From: Typha latifolia
Lineage: Eukaryota; Streptophyta; Magnoliopsida; Poales; Typhaceae
Length of the DNA stretch: 64,000 bases
Assembly: GCA_019914945.1 (NCBI GenBank)
Contig: CM034106.1
Location: forward strand, 9,052,001-9,116,000
Direction: 5' to 3'
Positions 12,171 through 23,200 of the stretch are shown one piece after another (positions within the stretch are counted from its first letter, which is position 1; every line of letters begins with the position of its first letter). Both the position numbers and the translations under genes were made by a program. Below the pieces are notes generated by a model. The model made no database searches. It saw nothing but the letters and a program-made list of their open reading frames with translations, and was not told where the DNA came from.

Positions 12171-12455
12171 TTATTACAACAAAGAGAAATGCATGCATTG
12201 GCTAACAAGTGCATGATTTAATGTCTACCCACTACATAATGGCCATCCATGATGAATAAAGCTTATAATATCTTGTAACATGGACAAGCCTTAAGCAAAA
12301 TCTGAAAAGTAGCAACCCTATAAGAAGAGTAAAGGGGGAAAAGAAAATTTTATAGAAGAAGACGAATTGAAGAATCCAGGTTTTGCTAAACAATAACGAA
12401 GCTCTGAAAGAAATTGCAAAAGTTTGGGGGTTTTGCATCTTGCGACTCACCATAT

Positions 12456-14168
12456 CTACTCTGGATTTTCTTTCAGGATCTTGTACTCAACTAACTTCTT
12501 ATGCAGCTCACTAGCTTCTTCCACCATGCCAGAGGCAGCCACTCCTCTAACTAGAGATGCATAGATTGCCCTGTTGGGCTTTTTGCTTTGAGATATCATT
12601 AAGCCCAGGATCTTAATAGCAGTATCCACCAGCCTGTTTCTGCATAATGCTTGTATGACAAGAGTAAAAGTAGTCCCTCTTATTCTACAATTGATATCAA
12701 CCATCTGCTGCAACATCTCCACTGCTTCTTCCAACATATCTTTCTTGCAGAAACCCATAACCAGAGATCCATAAGTAATGTCATCAGGATTGATCCCATC
12801 ACTGACCATCTCATCAAATAGAATCATTGCTTTTCTAATCTCTCCTTTCTTTGCCAGTCCATCTATCAGTGTATTGTAAGTAACGACAACCAAAGAACAT
12901 CCATTGTCCCTCATACAGTGGACCACGTCAATAGCTTCCTCTATCAGGTCTTCTCTACACATTGCAGCCAGAAGAGTGTTGTAAGTTACTATATCAGGAG
13001 AGCATCCCTCAGTTACCATCTTATGCAGGAAATCAATCGCCCGATCCAAAAGCTGATACCTACATAAACTGTTAATCAAGATATTGTATGTAACTACAGT
13101 AGGAGGATAAGGTGCCTGGTTCATGACTGAAAGTAGATCATCTGCTTCAGCCCACTTCCCCTTGCTGCAGAGGCAGTGGAGTAAGGTGTTATAAGTCACA
13201 GTATTTGGTTCCAAGCCATAAGCAAGAAGACCATGGATGACCACTTTTGCATCCCCGAACGTGCGTCCTTTACAGACAACATTGACGAGAGCATTATAGG
13301 TCACAATATCAGGCTGACATCCCTCTAAGGTCAAATCATCTAAGACTTTCATAGCCCTCCGGATTCCGCAATATTTGCATATGAGTTCGACAAGTACAGT
13401 GTATGATATTAAATATGGTGGGGACCCTGTTCTTAACTGATCTTTCCAAAAGGAAATTGCATCATCGTACCTATGTCGTTCAAACATGCACCTGAATATA
13501 GTGTTAAATGTAATCACATCAGGGGGGCAACCACTGAAACTCATATCATCCACAAGTTTCAATGCAGCATTTAGTTGCCCTTTACTACAAAAACCCCCGA
13601 TTAATTTATTGTAAGTGATGATATCAGGTATCCCACCAGAGAGAACCATAACCTCAAGAATACGACTTGCCTTTTGTAGTCTATCAGCATTGACAAGTCC
13701 TCGGATTAGGTTAATGCAAGATGGGAAGTCAGGGATCTGGCCCAATCGTGCCATAATATCAATTAGATTGGCAGCTTCTATGATCTTCCCATTTTCACAG
13801 AAGTTCCGGAGAACGTCATTGTTGGTCAACTCATCATAGTCAATGAAGTACCCATCGACAGGTAAATCATTTGAATTTAGATGCGATAGCCGCATTGGTC
13901 TAGCCTGCGAGGATATGGCAGCCTTCTCAAAACAATGCTTGGTTTTACCACTTCCATTGACAGCATCAGTATAGCCACTTCTAAGTTGTGGTTGATGTCT
14001 CAAAGCAAGAGAAGCAGCGGTTTTGCCCTGAGATAAGTTTGAATATTCTAAAGAAACAGCACATGTTCTCATCCGGGGGCATGGTTCAGAAGTCCATTGA
14101 GAAACTGCAGAGAAGACATATGACCGAGCATCACTTGTGCAATGATGTGTACATACCAAATGGCCCAT
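12456..14168 (-). CDS. P-class pentatricopeptide repeat protein (At1g08610-like)
   Basis: An uninterrupted 570-residue frame. PPR proteins bind organelle RNA, each 35-residue repeat reading one base, and act in RNA processing, stability or translation in plastids or mitochondria. Repeats run from about residue 111 to 565 in a strict 35-residue register. The PDxxTYNxLI-like starts fall at residues 181, 216, 251, 286, 321, 356, 391, 426 and 461, with a degenerate unit near 496 and another start at 531. There are no E, DYW or SMR domains, so it is a pure P-type. The first 110 residues are Ser/Arg-rich with few acids, fitting an organelle transit peptide; the target is not decidable by eye. The repeat wording closely resembles, from memory, Arabidopsis At1g08610. 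The start is the first ATG of the frame; downstream Mets at 33 and 92 are alternatives. A leader intron is likely (see the upstream entry). Confidence 0.93.
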   Translation of the reverse strand: MGHLVCTHHCTSDARSYVFSAVSQWTSEPCPRMRTCAVSLEYSNLSQGKTAASLALRHQPQLRSGYTDAVNGSGKTKHCFEKAAISSQARPMRLSHLNSNDLPVDGYFIDYDELTNNDVLRNFCENGKIIEAANLIDIMARLGQIPDFPSCINLIRGLVNADRLQKASRILEVMVLSGGIPDIITYNKLIGGFCSKGQLNAALKLVDDMSFSGCPPDVITFNTIFRCMFERHRYDDAISFWKDQLRTGSPPYLISYTVLVELICKYCGIRRAMKVLDDLTLEGCQPDIVTYNALVNVVCKGRTFGDAKVVIHGLLAYGLEPNTVTYNTLLHCLCSKGKWAEADDLLSVMNQAPYPPTVVTYNILINSLCRYQLLDRAIDFLHKMVTEGCSPDIVTYNTLLAAMCREDLIEEAIDVVHCMRDNGCSLVVVTYNTLIDGLAKKGEIRKAMILFDEMVSDGINPDDITYGSLVMGFCKKDMLEEAVEMLQQMVDINCRIRGTTFTLVIQALCRNRLVDTAIKILGLMISQSKKPNRAIYASLVRGVAASGMVEEASELHKKLVEYKILKENPE

Positions 14169-15330
14169 ATCATTTGTTTCAGCATAGAATCGGAGCTACC
14201 GACAAATTGTTAACACAGCTAGATCCTTCGTTTTAGATAGTAGAATTACTTCTTGGTAAATCACAGCTCCAGCACAGTATTAATCAAGCACACTGAATAT
14301 AGGAGTAAGAACAAATAAATAATCATATGACTATCTTACTTGCTAGCAAATTAAAATTGCAAATAAATCCAACTAAAATAGAACAATATACAATTATAAT
14401 CCAGTTGCAAAATGATTCAACTCATAACGGAACCATGTAAGAGCAAAACAGGAAAAAAAAAACGTATTACTTAGAATAAAATCATAATGCCTGCAGAGGT
14501 AATGATACTAAGTGTATAATTGTTGTGATTTTACAAGATTTCACTGGTATATACCATTGAAGACTGATTATTTGCTATTGTTTTCCAGATTTATTTAGTT
14601 AAACCCAATTAACAGTGAAGCGAATCAAATTAGAAAATCTTGTCGGACAAGATGACAGAGTAGTTACAAATTATATTCTATTCAAATCTTACTTAATTGG
14701 TCTCTCTTAGAACTAAGTAATCAGGTAAACTTGATAATAAATCCTAACTGGCAATTAGTCGAACACCTTGTGGGCAAAGCTTTTGAAACCTTCTCAACCT
14801 CCCCCGATTGTTATCTTAGGTCAAAGACATGTAAGCCACAGAGCTCCCGTTCATCACAAAGAATCAAGATGGCAGATAAGGGAAATTTTAAAAAGAAAAA
14901 ATTAAAAAAAAAGGAAAAAACCAGAGAAGAGAGGAGAAGAAATCTGACCATTAAAACCAAAAGAACTCCATATAAAGACTACTGTTCTAGCAGAATTGCA
15001 ATTAATCCATTAATTTAGAAGACAAAATGAGGAGATTCTATGAGCTTACATTCCAAGGGATTTGATGAGAATGGAGACCTATTCGAGCGGCTTTCTCTAT
15101 TTCTGTCTCAATTAACTCCATCAAGCTAATCCTCTCTGCTCGTACTCTTCTCTGGGCTTCGGCGAAACCGAGTGGGAGGGCTTTGCGGCTTGAAGGGTTT
15201 TACTCGCAGAAGGCAAACCACGTCAGCAAACGCGGCGGCAATCTCGAGGAAGTGGAGCTTGCGTACATTGGATCAGTCTGGCATGATGCTCGTAATGTAC
15301 GGCCGTGATTCTTTTTCAGGCGAGAGGCAC
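14169..15330 (-). promoter_or_regulatory. PPR gene leader, probable 5'UTR intron and promoter
   Basis: On the minus strand a donor GGAAT|GTAAGC lies near 15045-15050. A plausible acceptor, TTGTCGGTAG, ends near 14196, about 30 bases before the ATG. This would remove a leader intron of about 850 bp. A non-coding first exon would then lie around 15050-15250, with the promoter to its right. After splicing, an out-of-frame ATG (minus strand, near 14184) precedes the main start. There is no other gene in this stretch. Confidence 0.4.
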
Positions 15331-15789
15331 CGGCTAAAAATTCCATAGAACTATTCGTGTACATTATAACGTATACATTATAATAAAACGAAGAATTTAT
15401 AAAATAGTATTTATCATTATTTACACTATGTTATATTCTACTGTTAATACCTCAAAACCACTACGACATTAATTAATTTAATCAACAATTACTTTTCTTT
15501 CATATTAATAAATGATACATTATATGTAGTTCACCGTCTTAATAAAATGCTGAATAATTTAGTATTTTAACAATAAAACACTTAATTGTTTAATATTTCA
15601 TATGTATTTTCTTTCTCTAGTAAAATACTTAATTTTTTAAATATTTTTTAAAAAAAATACTAATAAGATCAACGTTTTACTTAGAAAAATATGATAAAAT
15701 TAGTGTTTTATGTAGAAGATAAAATATTGTGCTCATCTAACTTGCAACTTGCATCTTGCATCTACCCAATAGATAATATCATAGAGGGT
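15331..15789. other. AT-rich non-coding stretch
   Basis: Very AT-rich sequence with no recognisable gene. It may be old transposon DNA, but I could not define termini. Confidence 0.5.
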
Positions 15790-16450
15790 GGGTCCCGCCT
15801 CAATAAAATCCTCTGCACTCGAGCCAATTATGTTGCTAGCACCAAGGTGGCGAGAGATAGCTGAGCCATGCAGAGTACATCCGTCCATTTCAAGGCCAAC
15901 CATAAGAGGCTAAGAGGTAAGGTTTCTTGCTGTAGCCTTGTTTGCTTTTGTAATAACAAGTGCCGGGGAAGAAAAGCAGCTCTTGAAGAGAGCTTCATTC
16001 TGAGCTTTCCGAATTTCCTAAAGAACTGTGCATGAAGAATGAGGCAAACCATGCATCCCAACTTCCTAGAAAGAGCTCACTTGTAATACCCAATCGACAA
16101 GCGAACCAAACAACTCTAGTAAAAGAACAACATATGAATAGATGATCTATGGTCTCTCCACAAGATTCGCAGAGGGGGCAAAGGTCTTCAATATTTGGTG
16201 GAAGGAATTTGCTCAACCCGACAAAAACAAAGAGAGCACTAGATGAATATTTTGATTCACGGGATCACAAAGTGATTTCTCCAAAATCGCTTTCCATATC
16301 GACACTGAGAGACCGGAAGATGCTGAGCTTGACCAATACCATTTGAGAGAACAACATATGCAGATTTACAGCTGATGAAAAGACTCAATTTGGACGCAAT
16401 CCAAGCTACGCTATCTTGTTGATTCGAGAAAGCTTAGTTTAAGTGGATTT
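15790..16450 (-). mobile_element. Decayed LINE (non-LTR retrotransposon) 3' fragment
   Basis: On the minus strand, 16216-15995 encodes a reverse-transcriptase zinc-binding (zf-RVT) segment with CPLCESCGETIDHLFICC, the classic C-x2-C and DHLF pattern. Further along, near 15900-15790, another frame reads MDGCTLHGSAISRHLGASN and ends in EAGPTLYD, resembling the RNase H domain that follows zf-RVT in plant LINEs. To the right, 16450-16220 still resembles the pre-zinc-finger part but with stops. Frameshifts and stops show it is dead. It lies between the PPR and XPO4 promoters. Confidence 0.78.
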
Positions 16451-17070
16451 GCAAAATAGTTGCCGCAGCCCGAGGGGGAAGTAAGTTGTTAATAAGCTCC
16501 TAGTTCCAGTTTTATTCAACCATGAAGTCTTTTAACTATTTTGACCTTTCGAAAGAGGTTGATACTCTAAAAATCACACTTGAGAGGAGCTAGGGATCCT
16601 TAGCAATATCGATATTCTCTCCATTATCAACTAACCGGCAAACACTATCTTGTAAAATTTTTTTCATCTTCGTAGTAGCATTCTAGATTTATGATCATCA
16701 GACTTTGCCGAAGCATCTCAAATGTAATTAGTTTTAAAAATGTTTAAGCTTAATCACTAACCAATGAGCCCCTTGGATTAGATTAGAACGAAGCCTCAAA
16801 CCAGCTTAAGAACAAGGGATTTATTAAGGCAATAACTTATAGACCAAGGCCTGTCTCACCAACTCATTGGCCGTGCTCTACTCTCTAAATTTTGTGTGAG
16901 AGAAATCCTTCCATTTCAGTTTAGTACTATAGATGTTTGCTCACAAGCAGGTAGTCGGCGGTCTCTTGTAAAGAGCGCCGAGTTCCTCATGAAGGGCCTT
17001 CGTTGCTGCTTCCTGTTGCTATTTACTGCGCACCTCCCGACTTCGGGTGCTTCTACCATTTTACCCTCCC

Positions 17071-17078
17071 ATAAATAG
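17071..17078 (+). promoter_or_regulatory. Possible TATA-like element of XPO4
   Basis: ATAAATAG sits about 210 bases before the XPO4 ATG, followed by a C/T-rich leader typical of plant 5'UTRs. It is a weak TATA match. Confidence 0.3.
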
Positions 17079-17282
17079 TGCGGTTCCTCCTGTCCTCCAC
17101 TGTCTATTCTCTCCACTGTATCCCTTCTTGCTGGTTTTCTCCCATTTCTCTCCCGACGAAGAAACACTAATTTCCGAAACCCTAGGTAAACTGAGAAGGC
17201 GATTCCTTTTTCCAGATCAAGAAAACCCTTGTTTCCGAAACCCTAAGGGGAAGGAAGGGGGAGCAATCGTAGAAGAGGAAAG

Positions 17283-20200
17283 ATGCAGGAATTTCCCGGA
17301 GAAGCGCCTGATTTGCCCTCTCTCCAGGCGACAATGCATACGATTGAGCAAGCTTGCTCTATGATCGAGGTTTGCACTCTCTCCAGTTTACCGAGGGCTG
17401 AGGACACTGAAGTTCATGATACCTTTCTTGTTACGTCTGATACGATCATTTTAGCGGCGAGTTATTTTAGAATGTGTTAGTTAATATGAATACGTCGCTT
17501 GCATCATTGCCAGTGAGATTATATGTTTTATTCGGATAAAGATTTGCAAAAATGATTCAAGAAAAGTTTGAATTGCGACTTAGTCGATAAATTTTGCAGC
17601 CAATGCTATTTGCGCTCTGGTGACTTGAGTTTAAACCAACCAAGTTGCCTTTGGAGCATTAGAGAAGGTTTGTATGCTCGTATTAGACTGTAGAGGATGT
17701 AATTGTTATGCTGACAGCCATAAGCGATCTATTTCTTTCATGCGAGTCTAATCAAAATTTCCAAAGAATGGTTGAAGAAAAGCTTGATTGACAATTTTTG
17801 TCAATAATATCTGCAGACAATGCCCGTGGAACTTTTTAAGTTTAATCAACTAATTGCCTTGAGCAGTAGCCTTGCCAGGATTTGATCTTACCTTCTGATT
17901 TTATTTTTTTGAGTCTCATCTCTTCACATAGTTGTTGCATCTTGTAGGGTCTCGATTGGATATTTGAAAATATAATCCCCTTTTCCTAGTGGCATCAGCA
18001 ATGGTGCCGTTTTTGCTTTTTCTTTCCAGTTGAAAACAAGCTTATTTCTGAGAATCTTTATTACGTGGTTGTATTTTTTCCAATGTAATCTATTTTTTGA
18101 AATTTGAACTGTACTTCTTTTCCTTTTCTTAGGCCCTGCTTATTACCAAGTTTTACACCTTATATCGGATTAAAATGTCTTATCAAATTTAATTGGTTCT
18201 TATTATGTCTGCAACTATTTGATTATGCAGATGCATGTTAATTCAGCTGAAGCAGAGAAAATAATTGTTTCATTACATTCATCATCTATGCCTTATCAGG
18301 CATGTCGTTTCATTCTTGGTATGCTCCCTGAATCGAACTTTTCTCGGTATACTGACATTATTGCATGACCAAACTTATAAGTCTATAACACATTTTTCTG
18401 CACCCCTAATTTGGTGTTATTTTCATGAAAGTCGCACTATTTTCCTTTTTTGTTCTTTTGTTAATTTTTTGAATTGTTAAAAGAGGGCTGAAACAAAGGG
18501 AGGAGGAATGCACGCGTGCTTTATTTTCCCAACATTTGTACAAAAGACTTGAACTTATGACCTTAGGTTGTAGATAACCTTAACAATAAAGAGTGGATCT
18601 ATGCCACAGTTTCATATATATGCACTGCTGAAGTTGTATCTTATCTTCTTTGTTTTAGTCTTATATTTTTTTGTTTTAGTTGATACCTTGCATTTAACTC
18701 CTTTTTCTGATTCTAGGTGTTAAAACATTGTCTTGATAATCATAGTTGTCATTTTCAAGAAAGTACTCCTTTTATCAAACATGTTTCTTTGTTGTCGTCA
18801 GAGGGATGCATGTTTTTTTATTTGATTATTCCCTCAAAAGTCTTGAGAAAGCCAGAAAGCATTGTCTGGTCATAAGGGAATGCTTCATTAGGCTTCTAAA
18901 TCATCTCAAAATCGCTGTAAGTTGTCATATACTGATGGACTATTTTGAAAACCACATTATTTTGTACTAATTTTGATATCAGAAAGTCCATGTTAAAGGT
19001 CGAGATTTAATGTTGTGGATTGTGCCCTTTATTTTATAAAATTTACTTTCTCTTTTATCTCATGTGACTGGTGTCGAAAGATATCTGTTACGTTCCATAA
19101 TTTAGTATTTTTGTAGTTCTTGAAAATATTTTATTATGTTCCATAATGTAGTACATCATAGTTGTCAAATATATTCTTTTCCATAATATAGTATAACGTA
19201 ATTTTTGCTTGAAACTACTTAAATAGGCTAACATGTAATCAACAAAATGTAAGAAAAATAAATGACGTAAAGGAAGTCATACATATAAGCAAGTTATAAA
19301 TTACTATCACTATCACGATCACTATCAATGATTATTTTACCTCTGTAAATTTAATGTGCATTGCTTTTGAGCATATAAGTTATTTAACTTATGTACCATT
19401 ATACTGTATACAACCTAAGACTATTAAGTAAGAATGTAATAATAGTGACTTTAAAAATGATTTTCACTTGGTCTAAGATGTTTGGATAACTAGATTAAAA
19501 TTTCTGCCATTTTATTGACTAGCTTCCAAGTCTTACATCTTTGTTTTCCTTCTAGTGTTTCATTGATATGCTGCTCATTTAACTTGTTGAAGATCTACTG
19601 GAATTATCTTGTTTCCTAGTGTTCTTATCTTTGCTACTAGTTGCATTATAGCATAACCCTGATCCTTTAAGCAATTTCTACTCTTTGCTGTGCTGCTGCA
19701 TTCTTTTCTTCTCTAAAGCTCCTGAACCATCTTATTCTACTATCTTCTTTTACCTTTCTCCTTATGTTTGCTTTTCCCCCTTCTATTCTTACAGTTTCCC
19801 TATAACTTAAAATAGTTCCTTTTCATTTTTGAGCATGTCAGTTTTTCTTATTTACCGATCCATCAAATGAAGTTTAAGACAGAGCAGAATGGCATGCTCA
19901 CTACAGAACTCCCAGATGAGTTCTCGTAAATATGTGATTCTGGAGTCCAAATCGCATTCAAGTTAGCCAATCTTGGTTAAGAGCAGAGACCTAAGATTGT
20001 GATTGAGGCTGCTGCTTTTCTTAGACCGATTAGCTGTCAGTTGATGTGTTTTTGTTCATGCATCCATTCATCATTGACACTATTCCTTTTAGAGAATTCT
20101 CGAATGCCAAATGCGAGGTTCCAGGCTGCAGGAGCAATTGGAGATGCAGCAATAAGGGAATGGGGACTTCTTACGGATCAGAACAAAAGGAGATTAATAT

Positions 20201-23200
20201 TGTATGCTCACCATGAAACTGTAAATAATGTATTGCTCTGTAAAGTGAAGAAAATCTAATCTTTACTTTGTAGGTTCTGTCTAAACTATGTTATGGAGCA
20301 TGCAAGTGCCCCTGATGCCTATGTACAAAGAAAGGTTTCTTCTGTGGTGGCTCGATTACTGAAAAGAGGATGGTAAGCTGTAGCTGAATTTGTTGTAATG
20401 TAGTTTTCCTAGTTGCATTGCAGTGTGTGGTTCGTGCATTGCAGTATGCAGTTTGTGTCCTATTCTATATCTTTCTTGACATCTGCCTAATAGAATAATG
20501 GACATATATTTATTTGAAATTTGGATATTCATTTAATGCTTTATTACTTTTACAATTCCGATTCCGTACCTAGTATTTTTTATAATCCATGATACTCATT
20601 TCCATGTTGACATTTTCCCTTTATTTCATGGGTTTAGAACAGCATAAAGAAAATCTATTTTGTTTTTACATGAAATTCATTTTCAGCAGATACTTGAGCA
20701 TCATGGTAGTGCAAGAATAGGTCAAGAATAATACAAAAATGTTAAAAAGATGGTGTGAGATATGTAATGCTGAAGTTTAAAGTTTGGAGAGAAAAAGTAA
20801 GATGCGCGTCCTACATGAATGTAATAATTTCTAGTCACATAGTGGTGTACACGATAGGAAATGGAGTGGTTGTCAAACAATGTCAAGTGCTCAAGTTCAT
20901 TGTCTACTTTCGTGTTTTTGCTTTTTCATAAGGAAAAGGAGGGTGATTTTATTTTTTTCCTTCCCATTGGTGGAGGTGAAGGTCTTGCACAAGCCACACC
21001 TAACTAGAGACCCTCCTATTGGTGAACCATGCAATTCGATCGTGTAGTGAAATTATCTAATTGACATGTTTAATGGTTATACATGTCTCCTATTTTATCT
21101 TATTCTGCAACTTCAACCACAAGAAATACTTTCTTTTGTTGCTTAATGACGTTTGATAACTTCTGCTTATTAAGCTTAGGAAATTGGCATGTCATAGTTC
21201 ATGTTCTGATGCAGACAATCTATTTTTTCTGGTAGGTTAGAATTTTCTGAATCGGAGAAGGCAGCTATTCTTTTTGAGGTATGTGTTTTTGCCACTTTAT
21301 AATTCTACAGATGGTGAAGTCCAGCTTTATGTGCTCTATTATGGATTGGTTTTGATGGCATCATTATGTTTTTCTACTCCTTAGTACTTCCTGTGTTTTC
21401 ATATGTTTGTGACATATCCATGTCTTCTCATGTTTTCTGCAAATCATCTCCTTTTGAGTTTAGTCCCTTATAATAAGTTTCTGTACCGAATCACTATATT
21501 GATGTCTCCATGTGCCACAAGAATATTTGCTATACTGAGTTGTAGATCTATATATTATTTTCTAAACCATTAGATTTGTCAATTTTTCAGCAACTACTGT
21601 AGTTTTCAACTTCATCACTCAATCTTAAAGCTATCGAATATGACAATAATATTCTATACAGGGAGACTTTAGTAGCCTAAAATGATGAAGTGCATGAATT
21701 TGATATATTCTTCTTTTGGAAAAATCCATTTTTCCTAGCTGCATACGAATTAAGCAAGTGTGTTTCTTGTATTGGAAGAAAGCCTTTTTCTTTGTCTAGC
21801 CAAAATTTTCTAAGAATTCATATATCATTTTGAAGAATGGTAATGCTCTGATGAACCTTGAGATCAGCATCTGAAGAAGCTATTAACTACTTTCCTTTGC
21901 ATAGCTCTAACAAATGCCTTTCAGGTGAAGCAATCTGTTCTTGGCGTCCATGGGTCTGCCCCACAATTTTCAGGGATCAGTTTTATGGAGTCCCTGGTAT
22001 CCATTGTCCTATATGCTGCCTTATTATGGAGTCAAACAATGCTTTATTGGCCTTACAGCTTTTTGAGTCAATTTAATATTTATTTCCTGATGCAGGTAGC
22101 AGAATTTTCTCCTTTAACTGCATCTGCCATGGGCTTGCCTAAAGAGTACCATGAGCAGTGCCAATCATCATTGGAGTTGAATTATTTGAAGGTTTTGTTA
22201 ATTCATGACGGATTAAAATTTCCTTCAGTTTTTATGTTTTTTTGCTATACATAGACTTTTAGAAATTTATATGGTTTAAATGCCTCTGGAGTTTCGTGTT
22301 ATCATGATGTCTAATTTTCTTCTGGCAGGAATTCTATTGTTGGGCCCAAGGTTCTGCATTAAGGATTATGGAGAAAATTGTAGGATGTGGTGCAAGTGTA
22401 TCAGAAGAAAATGTTTGTTCTGCTGCTCTCCGCTTCATGTTTCAGATTTTGAACTGGGACTTCAAACACGCTGGTGAACCTAACAGTAAGATTAATGTGT
22501 TGTCTTCTGGAATTAGGCATGATGCTATAATGCTGAAGAAATTTGAACATTTCTTGGTAAAGGTAGGCCCTTTTTTTGTTTATCATATTCTAGACGCAGT
22601 CTTTAACTTTGTCTCACAACTTGCTATACTCTTCCTCTTGTGTTACATGTAGCCTGGGTCCATGTGGCATGATGCTTTGATATCTAGTGGACATACTACC
22701 TGGCTTCTGAATTTTTATGCTACAGTCCGCCAGAAGTATTCATCTGATACAATTTGGACTGAATCTCCTCTTGCAGTCTCTGCTAGGCAACTGATAGTGC
22801 AACTAAGCTCCTTGGCAGGAGCTGTGTTTCCTTCTGGTAAAGTGTTTGTTCAGCTATTGTAAGGTCTAAAGCAGAACATCTGAATTCAGATGGTATATTG
22901 CAAATTTTTCCTGTTTTGGCATTGGGATTTTCATTGTTATTATTTGAACATTTTTATTCTTATATTAGGTCTAGAAAATTGCAGAATTGACATTTTCAAA
23001 TACTTCACTAGATAAAATTGCCTTGTCAAACATATGAGGGGTTGGTTGTCTAATTCCTTTTTTGGTTTCTTGCAGATGTTTAACATTTCTGTGAGTTGAT
23101 CTGTTGGCTTTAGAAGTAGCAACCATCTTATGTTTCTAGATCGTGTGAGAGTAATACATCTAATTGTATCATTAGCACATAAAAATGCATGTGGCATAAG

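Larger units (their letters stand above)
9480..12455. other. Repeat-bearing non-coding stretch between two convergent genes
   Basis: No protein gene is recognised between the RIC gene (+) and the PPR gene (-). The right-hand few hundred bases are likely PPR 3'UTR. It contains the duplications listed separately. The open frame at 10582-10908 gets its length from a 115-bp tandem repeat and has no recognisable domain. Confidence 0.55.
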
